Shown here in pieces: positions 42,120 to 50,766 of a DNA stretch of 64,000 nt (its first letter is position 1; each line of letters starts with the position of its first letter). The notes beneath the pieces were generated by a model that saw only the letters and a program-made list of their open reading frames with translations, was not told the origin of the DNA and did no database searches. The stretch is taken from the NCBI RefSeq assembly GCF_032401055.1, contig NZ_CP135529.1:1-64000 (forward strand). The letters run 5' to 3'. Source of the DNA: Tardiphaga sp. 709. GTDB taxonomy: Bacteria > Pseudomonadota > Alphaproteobacteria > Rhizobiales > Xanthobacteraceae. The translations under genes were made by a program, and so were the position numbers.

Positions 42120-42938
42120 ATGGTATTTTCGCTCGGTCCCCGAGCCCTCGCGGCGGGCACGAAGCTCGCCGCATTCGACACAACCGGTTCGACCAATACG
42201 GAAGCCATGGACCGCGCGCGCGCAGGCGAGCGCGGTCCGATGTGGTTTGTCACAACGGAACAGACCGCGGGACGTGGGCGGCGGCATCGGCCGTGGGTCG
42301 CTCCCCGCGGGAACCTCGCCAGTTCGGTGCTGGAAGTTCTTGATGTGACGCCCTCAGTTGCGGCGACGCTGGGCTTCGCCGCTGGCGTCGCCGTTGAGAA
42401 GGCGCTCCGACAGATCAGCGTCGAAGCCGCGATGCGGGCGCCGCAGTCGGCCGCGAATGATTATCGGCTGAAATGGCCGAACGACGTTCTGGCAGGCGGG
42501 CACAAGCTGGTCGGAATGAATCTGGAGGCGGAGGCAGCGCCGAACGGCCAGCTTGCTGTTGTCGTCGGCATCGGCACCAATGTGGTGGCGGCCCCCGACA
42601 ATATGCCTTATCCGGTTGCTTGCCTGCATGCGATAGGCGTCAGCGCCAGCGCCGAAGACCTGTTTGCGGCGCTTTCGGACACCTGGCAGGAGATGCGCGG
42701 CATCTGGGATTCCGGACGCGGGTTTGCCGAGATCCGGCGACAGTGGCTGGAACGCGCAGCAGGGATCGGTCAGCCGGTGTCCGTGGACAACGGGGTACAG
42801 ACGATTTCGGGAATTTTCGACACCATTGATGAGGCCGGTTGTATGATTGTCGCGACAGCGGATCGCCGGCGAATCCCTATTACCGCCGGCGACGTTCATT
42901 TCGGATCGGCCGCGTCGACAAGGACAGCAAGCAAATGA
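42120..42938 (+). CDS. birA: biotin-[acetyl-CoA-carboxylase] ligase
   Basis: 272 residues, monofunctional biotin protein ligase: there is no N-terminal helix-turn-helix repressor domain. The biotinoyl-AMP site is TTEQTAGRGRRHRPWVAPRGNLASSVL (about 46-72); NDYRLKWPNDVLAGGHKLVGMNLEAE (about 113-138) is the catalytic-lysine region. The C-terminal SH3-like domain contains ISGIFDTIDEAGCMIV. ATG directly abuts the nuoN stop and the gene overlaps RNase J by four bases, so it belongs to the nuo transcript. Confidence 0.93.
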   Translation: MVFSLGPRALAAGTKLAAFDTTGSTNTEAMDRARAGERGPMWFVTTEQTAGRGRRHRPWVAPRGNLASSVLEVLDVTPSVAATLGFAAGVAVEKALRQISVEAAMRAPQSAANDYRLKWPNDVLAGGHKLVGMNLEAEAAPNGQLAVVVGIGTNVVAAPDNMPYPVACLHAIGVSASAEDLFAALSDTWQEMRGIWDSGRGFAEIRRQWLERAAGIGQPVSVDNGVQTISGIFDTIDEAGCMIVATADRRRIPITAGDVHFGSAASTRTASK

Positions 42939-44599
42939 CGCGACCCAACGAATTGACCTTCGCACCGCTGGGAGGCGTCGGCCAGATTGGCATGAACCTG
43001 TCGATCTATGGCCTGGCCGGGAAGTGGCTGGCGATCGACCTCGGCGTCTATTTCGGTGACGAGGAACATCTGCCCGGCATCGACCTGGTGATGCCCGACG
43101 TGCGGTTCCTGGAAAAGGAAAAGAAGAATCTCGTTGGTCTCGTGCTCACCCACGCCCATGAGGACCATTTCGGCGCCATCATCGACCTGTGGCCGAAACT
43201 GAAATGCCCGATCTATGCGACGCAGTTCAGCGCCGCGCTGTTCGAAGCCAAATGCGCCAGCGAGCGCAATCCGCCGAAGATTCCCGTCACCGTGGTGCCG
43301 TCGGGCGGCCGCATCAATCTCGGCCCGTTCGATATCGAGTTCATTCCGGTTGCGCATTCGATTCCGGAATCCCATGCGATCGCGCTGCACACGCCGCTCG
43401 GCACCGTGCTGCATACCGGTGACTGGAAGATTGACCCGACACCGATCATCGGCCTGCCAACCGACGAAAAGCGGCTGCGCGAACTCGGTGATGCCGGCGT
43501 ACTGGCCATCATCGGCGACTCCACGAATGCGGTGCGCGATGGCCGCTCACCGTCCGAAACGGAGGTTGCCGCGACGCTCACCAAACTGGTGAAGGCTGCC
43601 AAGGGCCGCGTCGCCGTTACGACCTTCGCATCGAACGTGGCGCGGTTGCGGGCCGTTGCCGAAGCGGCGCAGGCCGCGGGCCGCGAAGTGGTGCTGGTCG
43701 GCCGCGCCATGGAGCGCGTCGTGCAGGTGGCCCGCGAATGCGGCTATCTCGATGGACTGCCGGCGTTCCGCAACGCCGACTATTACGGCCATTTCCCGCC
43801 GGACAAGGTGGTGGCGCTGTGCACGGGCAGCCAGGGTGAAGCGCGCGCGGCGCTGGCGCGTATCGCCAGCGACGATCATCCGATGGTCACCCTCAACAAG
43901 GGCGATACGGTGATTTTCTCGTCGCGGACCATTCCGGGCAACGAGAAGGCGGTCGGCACCATCATCAACGGTCTTGTCACGCAGGGCATCGAGGTGATCA
44001 CCGATCGCGATGCGCTGGTGCATGTGTCCGGCCATCCGCGCCGCGACGAGTTGCGCGACATGATCTCCTGGGTGCGTCCGCAATTGCTGATCCCCGTCCA
44101 TGGCGAGGCGCTGCATCTTCATGAGCATGCCAAGCTCGCGCGCGCCTGCGGCGTGCCGCGGACCATGATCGTCAAGAACGGCGACCTGGTGCGCTTGGCG
44201 CCCGGCGATGCCGCCGTCATCGACGAATTGCCGTCGGGCCGCATGTTCAAGGATGGCCTCATTCTCGAGGATTCCAAGTCCCGCGCCGTAAGCGAGCGGC
44301 GCCGGCTGTCCTTTGCCGGCTGTGCGTTCGTGGCATTGGCCGTGACCATGAAGGGCGAACTGGTCGATGACCCTGCGGTCGACCTGATCGGCATTCCCGA
44401 AAAGAACCTCAAGGGCGAGGTGATGGAGGATGTCGTGTTCGACATCGTCGTCAACATCGTCGAGAACCTGCCCAAGGCGCGCAAGCGCGATCCCGATGCG
44501 ATGGCGGAGTCGGTGCGACGCGCTGTCCGCTCGTCACTCGCCGATCAATGGGGCAAGAAGACGATGTGTTACGTTCACATCCTGCAGGTCGAAGACTAA
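42935..44599 (+). CDS. rnj: ribonuclease J
   Basis: 554-residue metallo-beta-lactamase/beta-CASP nuclease with 5'-exo and endo activity in RNA decay and rRNA maturation. Zinc motif THAHEDHFGAI (about 68-78), HTGDWKIDPTP, the beta-CASP block VAVTTFASNVARLRAVAEAAQAAGREVVLVGRAM, the HVSGHPRRDEL and LLIPVHGEALHL motifs, and a C-terminal domain. ATG overlaps the birA stop (ATGA). The upstream-extended frame overlaps birA and is not used. Confidence 0.95.
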   Translation: MTRPNELTFAPLGGVGQIGMNLSIYGLAGKWLAIDLGVYFGDEEHLPGIDLVMPDVRFLEKEKKNLVGLVLTHAHEDHFGAIIDLWPKLKCPIYATQFSAALFEAKCASERNPPKIPVTVVPSGGRINLGPFDIEFIPVAHSIPESHAIALHTPLGTVLHTGDWKIDPTPIIGLPTDEKRLRELGDAGVLAIIGDSTNAVRDGRSPSETEVAATLTKLVKAAKGRVAVTTFASNVARLRAVAEAAQAAGREVVLVGRAMERVVQVARECGYLDGLPAFRNADYYGHFPPDKVVALCTGSQGEARAALARIASDDHPMVTLNKGDTVIFSSRTIPGNEKAVGTIINGLVTQGIEVITDRDALVHVSGHPRRDELRDMISWVRPQLLIPVHGEALHLHEHAKLARACGVPRTMIVKNGDLVRLAPGDAAVIDELPSGRMFKDGLILEDSKSRAVSERRRLSFAGCAFVALAVTMKGELVDDPAVDLIGIPEKNLKGEVMEDVVFDIVVNIVENLPKARKRDPDAMAESVRRAVRSSLADQWGKKTMCYVHILQVED

Positions 44600-44630
44600 A
44601 AGCAAAGAAACAAAGACTACGGAGGACACC

Positions 44631-45035
44631 ATGCTGGGCCGGCTCAATCATGTGGCGATTGCCGTCGCCGATGCGGAGAAAGCTGCGAAGATCTACGGCA
44701 CCGCCTTCGGCGCCGAGATTTCCGCGACCGTGCCGCTGCCGGAGCATGGCGTGATCACGGTGTTCGCGACGCTGCCGAATACCAAGATCGAATTCATCCA
44801 GCCGCTGGGCGCGGATTCGCCGATCGCCAAATTCGTCGAGCGCAATCCTGACGGTGGCATTCATCACATCTGTTACGAAGTGCCGGATATCATCGCGGCA
44901 CGCGACAACCTGATCAAGGAAGGCGCGCGCGTGCTTGGCGACGGCCAGCCGAAGATCGGCGCCCACGGCAAGCCTGTGCTGTTCCTGCATCCCAAGGATT
45001 TCTCGGGCGCGCTCGTCGAAATCGAACAGTCCTGA
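44631..45035 (+). CDS. mce: methylmalonyl-CoA epimerase
   Basis: 134-residue VOC-fold metalloenzyme that interconverts (R)- and (S)-methylmalonyl-CoA in propionyl-CoA catabolism. Metal ligands are visible in LNHVAIAVADAEKAAKIY (His), NTKIEFIQPLG (Glu/Gln), GGIHHICYEVPDI (His) and the C-terminal GALVEIEQ (Glu). Start ATG 44631 behind GGAGGACACC. The mutase genes are not in this window. Confidence 0.93.
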   Translation: MLGRLNHVAIAVADAEKAAKIYGTAFGAEISATVPLPEHGVITVFATLPNTKIEFIQPLGADSPIAKFVERNPDGGIHHICYEVPDIIAARDNLIKEGARVLGDGQPKIGAHGKPVLFLHPKDFSGALVEIEQS

Positions 45036-45042
45036 GGACACG

Positions 45043-45318
45043 ATGGCCTATACGATCTCGACGTCGCTCGCGGTCTATTTCGTCATCTGGTGGATCACGT
45101 TGTTCCTGACGCTGCCATTCGGCGTGCGCAGCCAGCATGAGGACGGCGAGGGCACCGACGGCACCGATCCCGGTGCGCCTGTGCTGGCACGGATGGGGCG
45201 CAAGCTGATCTGGACCACGGTGATTTCCGCAGTGCTGTTCGCCGCCGGCATGTATGCGTATCGCATGGACTACTTCAATATCGAGAGGCTCTCGAAGCTG
45301 ATGGGCGTGCCGATCTGA
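45043..45318 (+). CDS. DUF1467 family membrane protein
   Basis: 91 residues with two membrane helices (SLAVYFVIWWITLFLTLPFGV and LIWTTVISAVLFAAGMYAY) separated by an acidic loop HEDGEGTDGTDPGAP. DUF1467 is a conserved alphaproteobacterial family next to mce and proS; function unknown. Seven bp after mce, so cotranscribed. Confidence 0.8.
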   Translation: MAYTISTSLAVYFVIWWITLFLTLPFGVRSQHEDGEGTDGTDPGAPVLARMGRKLIWTTVISAVLFAAGMYAYRMDYFNIERLSKLMGVPI

Positions 45319-45374
45319 GAGCAATCTATGACCTGCGGAGTCTGTCCTTTCAGGTGTCGATACGGAGCTGACGC

Positions 45375-45755
45375 ATGAAGCGCTTTCTGCTTTTTCTGTT
45401 GCTTGGGCCGGCTGTCGGCTTTGCGGTTTTCGAGCTGCGCGAAATTGCCAGCGGCAGGATCATCGGCGGCTTTCCCGGCTTCATCATGGGATTGCCTTTC
45501 GCTTATTGGTTTGGCCTCATCCCGTCCTTGATCATGTGGCTTGAGGACTGGTTCCTCGAAGACAAGATGCGGCTGTGGCCGAAGGTGCTGACTTCGGCGT
45601 TGACTGGCTACGTCGTGAGTATCGGGATGATGTTGATCTGGACGTCGGTGTCGATTCCGCTGCGCCAGATTCTTACATTCGGGATCGTCGGCGCGGTACA
45701 GGGCCTGGTCTGTTCGTGGCTGTCGGGTATCAAGCCGAAGGGTGGTGCGCTGTAA
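45375..45755 (+). CDS. small integral membrane protein, unrecognised
   Basis: 126 residues with about four hydrophobic helices: FLLFLLLGPAVGFAVF at the N terminus, IIGGFPGFIMGLPFAYWFGLIPSLIMWL, VLTSALTGYVVSIGMMLIWTSV and ILTFGIVGAVQGLVCSWLSG. I cannot name the family with certainty. It follows the DUF1467 gene by 56 bp and ends the transcript at the terminator just downstream. Confidence 0.7.
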   Translation: MKRFLLFLLLGPAVGFAVFELREIASGRIIGGFPGFIMGLPFAYWFGLIPSLIMWLEDWFLEDKMRLWPKVLTSALTGYVVSIGMMLIWTSVSIPLRQILTFGIVGAVQGLVCSWLSGIKPKGGAL

Positions 45756-45782
45756 TACGCAGCGCGTTGCATCTCCGAAAAA

Positions 45783-45811
45783 AGGCCGGCATTGATGCCG
45801 GCCTTTTTTTT
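45783..45811 (+). terminator. rho-independent terminator ending the nuo-birA-rnj-mce region
   Basis: Perfect stem AGGCCGGCAT/ATGCCGGCCT with a 2-nt loop and eight T residues. Confidence 0.94.
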
Positions 45812-45858
45812 CGTCTCGGACGATATGAAGCGTCGCTGTCGTTGTCGGGAATCTGCCG

Positions 45859-45887
45859 AAAAAAAGAGCAGGGCCGCAGCCCTGCTC
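45859..45887 (-). terminator. minus-strand rho-independent terminator
   Basis: Read on the minus strand: stem GAGCAGGG/CCCTGCTC with a 6-nt loop followed by seven T residues. On the plus strand it is followed by GGAAAATTG and would not terminate. It therefore marks the end of a minus-strand transcript, and the only candidate gene is the 27-codon frame at 45908-45991. Confidence 0.8.
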
Positions 45888-45907
45888 GGAAAATTGTGTC
45901 GACCCTA

Positions 45908-45991
45908 TTACCCCAAACTTTGGATTTTATCCTTGCTTAGCGGGTTGACGCTGCTTGAGCGCGTCAGGGCTCCTCCCGAGACTTGGACCAC
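45908..45991 (-). CDS. possible 27-codon small protein
   Basis: Starts at GTG 45991, nine bases after a good AAGGA ribosome-binding site (46005-46001), and ends at TAA 45908, 20 bp before the minus-strand terminator. The product begins MVQVSGGALTRSSSVNPLSK and ends DKIQSLG: soluble, Ser-rich, no membrane segment, not recognised. The combination of ribosome-binding site, frame and terminator supports a real gene; an unrelated non-coding RNA is the alternative. Too short for coding-bias statistics. Confidence 0.45.
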   Translation of the reverse strand: MVQVSGGALTRSSSVNPLSKDKIQSLG

Positions 45992-46015
45992 CAGACTCTG
46001 TCCTTACGAACCGCC

Positions 46016-46045
46016 TGAGCTATGAGTCGTAGCTCAACTTTTTTT
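46016..46045 (+). terminator. plus-strand rho-independent terminator upstream of proS
   Basis: Stem TGAGCTA/TAGCTCA with a 7-nt loop followed by ACTTTTTTT. It lies after the previous plus-strand terminator (45783-45811) with no plus-strand gene between, so it may end a short non-coding RNA. A second hairpin TGACGC/GCGTCA (45946-45966) and the unpaired, anti-Shine-Dalgarno-like CTCCTCCC (45971-45978) precede it. The remaining 46046-46325 holds no gene and should contain the proS promoter. Confidence 0.75.
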
Positions 46046-46325
46046 GTTTGTCACCAATTTCGGCAATGTGTGTTCAAAATTTAGGCCAAGGGTAGAAACG
46101 CAGCCTTTGACGCTATTTCCGGTCACGCTGGGGTCCTCGGGCCGACATCGGAAATGGCGATATTTGACCGCCTGGGAAGCAATTCGCCAGGCGAACGGAA
46201 TTAAGCCCCGATTGCCGGCTTCAAGTCGCGCAGTATCCGGCAACGGGCCGGTTGCCCTTGTATTTTGGCGGCCGATCCGGTTTCACTCGCGTTCTCCCGT
46301 GTCCCTCCGATTCCCAGGCCTAACC

Positions 46326-47645
46326 ATGCGATTGTCGCGCTATTTTCTGCCCATTCTCAAGGAAACGCCGAAGGAAGCCGAGATCGTCTCGCACCGGCTG
46401 ATGCTGCGCGCAGGCATGATCCGTCAGGAGGCCGCCGGCATCTATGCCTGGTTGCCGCTGGGCCTGCGGGTGCTGAAGAAGATCGAGCAGATCGTCCGCG
46501 AGGAGCAGAACCGGGCGGGCGCCATCGAGCTCCTGATGCCGACGCTTCAGCTGGCCGATCTCTGGCGCGAAAGTGGGCGCTACGACGCCTATGGTCCGGA
46601 GATGCTGCGCATCGTGGACCGCCATAAGCGGGAGCTTCTCTACGGGCCGACCAACGAGGAGATGATCACCGAGATCTTCCGCGGCTACGTGAAGTCCTAC
46701 AAGAGCCTGCCGCTGAACCTGTACCACATCCAGTGGAAATTCCGCGACGAGCAGCGTCCGCGTTTCGGCGTGATGCGCGGCCGCGAATTCCTGATGAAGG
46801 ATGGCTATTCATTCGACATCGATGAGGCTGCGGCGAAACATTCCTACAATCAGATGTTCGTCGCTTACTTGCGCACCTTCGCCCGCATGGGCCTCAAAGC
46901 GATCCCGATGCGCGCCGAGACCGGACCGATCGGCGGCGATCACTCCCACGAATTCATCGTGCTCGCCGAGACCGGCGAGTCCGGCGTGTTCTGCGACAAG
47001 AACGTGCTCGATCTGCCGATCCCGCCGGCCGATGTCGATTATAGCGGTGATCTCACGGGCATCATCAATCAGTGGACCTCGATCTATGCGGCCACCGAAG
47101 ACGTTCACGACGCCGCGCGGTTCGAGAGCGAAGTGCCCGCCGAGCGGAGGCTCAACACCCGCGGTATCGAAGTCGGCCAGATCTTCTATTTCGGCACCAA
47201 ATATTCCGACGCGATGAAGGCGACCGTCGCCGGCGCCGATGGCGCGGAGACGCCGATCCATGGTGGCTCCTACGGCGTCGGCGTATCGCGGCTCCTGGGC
47301 GCGATCATTGAGGCCTGCCACGACGAGAACGGCATCAAGTGGCCCGAGGAAGTGGCGCCGTTCCGCGCCGCCATCCTCAACCTGAAGCAGGGTTCGGCCG
47401 ATACGGATGCGGCCTGCGAGGCGCTCTACAAGGAGCTCTCGGCCAAGGGCGTCGATGTGCTCTATGACGACACCGACCAGCGCGCCGGCGGCAAGTTTGC
47501 CACCGCTGACCTGATCGGTGTGCCCTGGCAGATCCTCGTCGGCCCGAAGGGGCTGGCCGAAGGCAAGGTCGAGCTGAAGCGGCGCGATGACGGTTCGCGT
47601 GAGAATATCAGTGCCGCCGAGGTCGTCGCAAAGCTGACGTCCTGA
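46326..47645 (+). CDS. proS: prolyl-tRNA synthetase (short alphaproteobacterial type)
   Basis: 439-residue class II synthetase without the editing insertion (bacterial long forms are near 570). Motif 1 [44 protein letters not shown], motif 2 [25 protein letters not shown], motif 3 [17 protein letters not shown] and an anticodon-binding domain with [29 protein letters not shown] 46326 ([15 protein letters not shown]) is the standard start; the frame is open upstream. Starts the proS-lolC-lolD-dnaE order. Confidence 0.96.
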   Translation: MRLSRYFLPILKETPKEAEIVSHRLMLRAGMIRQEAAGIYAWLPLGLRVLKKIEQIVREEQNRAGAIELLMPTLQLADLWRESGRYDAYGPEMLRIVDRHKRELLYGPTNEEMITEIFRGYVKSYKSLPLNLYHIQWKFRDEQRPRFGVMRGREFLMKDGYSFDIDEAAAKHSYNQMFVAYLRTFARMGLKAIPMRAETGPIGGDHSHEFIVLAETGESGVFCDKNVLDLPIPPADVDYSGDLTGIINQWTSIYAATEDVHDAARFESEVPAERRLNTRGIEVGQIFYFGTKYSDAMKATVAGADGAETPIHGGSYGVGVSRLLGAIIEACHDENGIKWPEEVAPFRAAILNLKQGSADTDAACEALYKELSAKGVDVLYDDTDQRAGGKFATADLIGVPWQILVGPKGLAEGKVELKRRDDGSRENISAAEVVAKLTS

Positions 47646-47721
47646 CGACTTATCCACTGTGTGGTCGCCGCATCACTCACGATGCGGCTAGAATAAGCCC
47701 GATTCGTATGGGAGTCGGGCG

Positions 47722-49002
47722 ATGGATGATGCCATGAGCGAGCCAGTTCGAACCCCACCCTTCGCCGCCTTCGAATGGCTGCTGTCCGGACGCTATCTCC
47801 GCGCGCGCCGTAAAGAGGGATTCATCTCCGTCATTGCCGGCTTCTCGTTCCTCGGCATCATGCTCGGCGTCGCCACGCTGATCATTGTGATGGCCGTGAT
47901 GAACGGCTTCCGCAAGGAGCTGCTCGACAAGATCCTGGGTCTCAACGGGCATCTGCTGGTGCAGCCGCTGGAAAGTCCTCTGACCGACTGGAAGGATGTC
48001 GCCGACCGTATCAGCGGCGTGAATGGCATTCGTCTCGCGGCGCCGGTCGTGGATGGCCAGGGACTGGGATCATCCGCGTTTGGGGCTGCGGGCATTTTTA
48101 TCCGCGGTATCCGCTCTGGCGACCTCAATAACCTGACGTCGATCGCCAAGAACATCAAGCAGGGCACGCTCGAAGGCTTCGATGACGGGCAGGGTGTGGC
48201 GATCGGTCGGCGGCTGGCAGATCAGCTCTCGATCCATGCCGGCGACATGATCACGTTGATCTCGCCGAAGGGGGCGGTGACCCCGATGGGCACAACGCCG
48301 CGCATCAAGCCCTACAAGGTCGCTGCTGTCTTCGAGATCGGCATGTCCGAATATGACTCGACCTTCGTCTTCATGCCATTGGCCGAGGCGCAGACTTACT
48401 TCAATCGCCCTTCTGACGTGACCTCGATCGAGGTCTACACCAACAATCCCGACAGGATCGACGAGTATCGCAAGCTCGTGACCGAGGCGGCCGGGCGGCC
48501 GATCTTCATCGTCGATTGGCGGCAGCGCAACTCGACCTTCTTCAATGCGCTGCAGGTCGAGCGCAACGTCATGTTCCTGATCCTGACGCTGATCGTGCTC
48601 GTGGCGGCGCTGAACATTGTCTCCGGCCTGATCATGCTGGTGAAGGACAAGGGCAGCGACATCGCGATCCTGCGCACCATGGGCGCCTCCCAAGGCTCGA
48701 TCATGCGGGTGTTCCTGATCACGGGTGCTGCGATCGGCGTGGTCGGCACGCTGGTCGGCTTCTTCGTTGGACTACTGGTCTGTTTCAATATCGAGACGAT
48801 CCGGCAATTCATCTCGTGGATGACATCCACGGAGCTGTTCTCGCCGGAACTGTATTTCCTGTCCAAGCTGCCGGCCGAGGTCGACATCGGCGAAACCAGC
48901 GCGGTGGTCATCATGGCGCTGACGCTGTCGTTCCTGGCGACCCTCTATCCGTCGTGGCGCGCCGCGCGCCTCGATCCCGTCGATGCGCTAAGATACGAGT
49001 GA
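47722..49002 (+). CDS. lolC: lipoprotein-releasing system permease (LolC/LolE-type)
   Basis: 426 residues, inner-membrane ABC permease that loads outer-membrane lipoproteins onto LolA. N-terminal helix with FEWLLSGRYLRARRKEGFISVIAGFSFLGIMLGVATLIIVMAVMNGFRKEL, a large periplasmic domain, then three FtsX-type helices with LRTMGASQGSIMRVFLITGA and the C-terminal TLSFLATLYPSWRAARLDPVDALRYE. A start at the internal ATG four codons later is also possible. Only one permease gene is present, as usual for alphaproteobacteria (LolF-like homodimer). Confidence 0.94.
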   Translation: MDDAMSEPVRTPPFAAFEWLLSGRYLRARRKEGFISVIAGFSFLGIMLGVATLIIVMAVMNGFRKELLDKILGLNGHLLVQPLESPLTDWKDVADRISGVNGIRLAAPVVDGQGLGSSAFGAAGIFIRGIRSGDLNNLTSIAKNIKQGTLEGFDDGQGVAIGRRLADQLSIHAGDMITLISPKGAVTPMGTTPRIKPYKVAAVFEIGMSEYDSTFVFMPLAEAQTYFNRPSDVTSIEVYTNNPDRIDEYRKLVTEAAGRPIFIVDWRQRNSTFFNALQVERNVMFLILTLIVLVAALNIVSGLIMLVKDKGSDIAILRTMGASQGSIMRVFLITGAAIGVVGTLVGFFVGLLVCFNIETIRQFISWMTSTELFSPELYFLSKLPAEVDIGETSAVVIMALTLSFLATLYPSWRAARLDPVDALRYE

Positions 49003-49011
49003 GTAACTGAT

Positions 49012-49710
49012 ATGGCGCAAGGGGCAGATGATGTACCGGTGGTCTATCTCCACGACATCAAGCGGCAATACACCCAGGGCGAAAGCGTTCTGACCATTCT
49101 CGACAATGCCAAGCTGGCATTGTGGGCGGGGCAGTCGGTCGCGCTGGTGGCGCCGTCCGGCTCGGGCAAGTCGACGCTGCTGCATATTGCCGGCCTGCTC
49201 GAGAGCCCGGACGACGGCGAGGTCTATGTCGGCGGCACCGCGACCTCGGGCCTGTCGGACACCGAGCGCACCCAGATACGTCGCACAGATATCGGTTTCG
49301 TCTACCAGTCACATCGGCTGCTGCCGGAATTCACCGCGCTGGAAAACGTCATGCTGCCGCAGATGATCCGCGGCTTGAAGCGCTCCGAGACGGTCGCCCG
49401 CGCCAAGGAAATCCTGGCCTATCTGGGTCTGGCCGAACGCATCACACATCGCCCCGCGGAGCTGTCGGGCGGCGAGCAGCAGCGCGTTGCGATTGCCCGC
49501 GCGGTAGCCAATGCACCGCGCGTGCTATTTGCGGATGAGCCGACGGGAAATCTCGATCCGCATACCGCGGATCACGTCTTCAAGGCGCTGATGCAGCTGG
49601 TGAAGGCGACCAAGGTGGCGATGCTGATCGCGACCCACAACATGGAACTGGCCGGCCGCATGGACCGGCGGGTGTCGCTTGAAAACGGCAAGGTCGTCGA
49701 ACTCGATTGA
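49012..49710 (+). CDS. lolD: lipoprotein-releasing system ATP-binding protein
   Basis: 232-residue ABC ATPase. Walker [19 protein letters not shown] (about 45-62), Q-loop [21 protein letters not shown], signature [17 protein letters not shown], Walker [13 protein letters not shown], and switch His in [11 protein letters not shown]. Nine bp after lolC, same operon. Confidence 0.96.
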   Translation: MAQGADDVPVVYLHDIKRQYTQGESVLTILDNAKLALWAGQSVALVAPSGSGKSTLLHIAGLLESPDDGEVYVGGTATSGLSDTERTQIRRTDIGFVYQSHRLLPEFTALENVMLPQMIRGLKRSETVARAKEILAYLGLAERITHRPAELSGGEQQRVAIARAVANAPRVLFADEPTGNLDPHTADHVFKALMQLVKATKVAMLIATHNMELAGRMDRRVSLENGKVVELD

Positions 49711-49737
49711 CCCCGCCACTCGTTTCATTTGAGAGAG

Positions 49738-49764
49738 AAAAAGCGAGGCGCCGCGGACGGCGCC
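49738..49764 (-). terminator. minus-strand terminator of the DUF3551 gene
   Basis: Stem GGCGCC-N6-GGCGCC, then TCGCTTTTT on the minus strand, six bp beyond the DUF3551 stop. It also faces lolD and may serve both genes. Confidence 0.7.
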
Positions 49765-49769
49765 ATCGC

Positions 49770-50069
49770 TCAGTAGCTGCTCTTACGCTTGCGCTTCACG
49801 CGCGGCTGCTGCGGCGCGTAGGTCTGCGCATAGGCGTAAGCCGGATTGGCAAAGCAGGTCAGGCCGATGCCCGATGCCGTTGCTGCGCACTGCGCATAGG
49901 TGCGGTAGCTGCAGTCATCGTCGTCATAGAGCGAGCGCATGCAGAACGGGTAGCCGCTCGGGGTGTAGAAGGAGAACGGGCCGGGATCGACGGGCTGGGC
50001 CGCGGCGGGCGTGACGGTAAGGGCCGAAACGGCGCCGAGGGCGACCAGAGCAAGCAGGGCTGCGCGCAT
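49770..50069 (-). CDS. DUF3551 secreted small protein
   Basis: 99 residues with a clear signal peptide (MRAALLALVALGAVSALTVTPAAAQ, cleavage after about residue 25) and a mature part with paired cysteines and YPFCMRSLYDDDDCSYRTYAQCAATASGIGLTCFANPAY, the DUF3551 pattern common in Bradyrhizobium and relatives. Ends in a basic tail RVKRKRKSSY. Exported, function unknown. The upstream gap to 50341 shows no further gene. Confidence 0.85.
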   Translation of the reverse strand: MRAALLALVALGAVSALTVTPAAAQPVDPGPFSFYTPSGYPFCMRSLYDDDDCSYRTYAQCAATASGIGLTCFANPAYAYAQTYAPQQPRVKRKRKSSY

Positions 50070-50351
50070 CGAATTCTCCTGCCGACTCAGATGGCCGGCT
50101 GCATGTGATCTCTGACCGGCACAAAGCCGGTCCGAGAGGTATTCGTCAACTCACAAAGCCGGATTCCGCTCCGCATCTGGCGCCGGAAACATGCCGTAAC
50201 AGGGCTTGTTCGGCACATGCGAGGCAATACGGCGCAGATGATTCCCGGCGAGGGAGAGAGTCGGTTGACTGGGCGCAAAGCGTGCCGGCTCGCGGTCTTA
50301 ACCATTCGGAATATGAGGCGCGACACGTCCGGATCGGCTGCTTGACTCCAG

Positions 50352-50384
50352 GAACAGAATGAGAACAATGTTCTTCATATGTTC
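50352..50384 (+). promoter_or_regulatory. two LexA (SOS) boxes upstream of a 32-codon gene
   Basis: GAAC-AGAATGA-GAAC (50352-50366) and GTTC-TTCATAT-GTTC (50370-50384) are both perfect matches, in opposite orientation, to the alphaproteobacterial LexA operator. They are four bases apart and directly downstream of a TTGACT (50342-50347), so LexA would cover the -10 region and start site. The next gene starts at 50406. Confidence 0.88.
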
Positions 50385-50405
50385 CAGATAGTCACGGAGG
50401 CCACC

Positions 50406-50504
50406 ATGTTGAAGACCTTTGTTGAAGAAGCCGCTGCACTGGCATCGATCGTTCTGTTCGTGGGCATGATTGCGGTCTGGGCGCAACTGATCCCCCAGCT
50501 CTGA
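50406..50504 (+). CDS. SOS-controlled 32-residue membrane protein
   Basis: Begins MLKTFVEEAAALASIVLFVG and ends MIAVWAQLIPQL. The N terminus is a short amphipathic stretch with Lys and two Glu, followed by one hydrophobic helix (about residues 11-29), so a single-pass inner-membrane protein. Ribosome-binding site GGAGG lies six bases before ATG. Size, single span and LexA control resemble SidA of Caulobacter (29 residues, inhibits division through FtsW/FtsN), but there is no sequence proof of homology. An independent gene: 260 bp upstream of dnaE, divergent from DUF3551. Confidence 0.8.
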   Translation: MLKTFVEEAAALASIVLFVGMIAVWAQLIPQL

Positions 50505-50595
50505 TCCTGCTCCGGGACGCCGGCTGCGAAGCTGGCGCCGGAACACCGGGGAAGCGCTCGCCGGAGGATATGGGAACGCTCCCGGAGAATGACGA

Positions 50596-50613
50596 GCATT
50601 CCCTAGGGAATGC
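50596..50613. repeat. 18-bp perfect palindrome upstream of dnaE
   Basis: GCATTCCCTAGGGAATGC is fully self-complementary and is flanked by CCCGGA (50581-50586) and TCCGGG arms (from about 50623). The rest of the 50505-50766 gap has GC-rich, partly repeated text around GGGA-CGCT and no gene. Confidence 0.6.
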
Positions 50614-50766
50614 GGGGACGCTTCCGGGCCCGAGGGGGTTTCACATGGACTTGGCCGGGGGCAGGCATCACCATGGGGCAGCGAGTCGGCCTGAACAGGC
50701 TGCCGCGATCCCCAGTGTCGATGACTGCCCAGATCGGGCGCTGCAAAGTCCGGATTGTCCCACGTC

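Noticed and set aside
46034-46243. 69-codon minus-strand frame upstream of proS
   Set aside because: No ribosome-binding site, overlaps the probable proS promoter region and the plus-strand terminator, and has no recognisable pattern.
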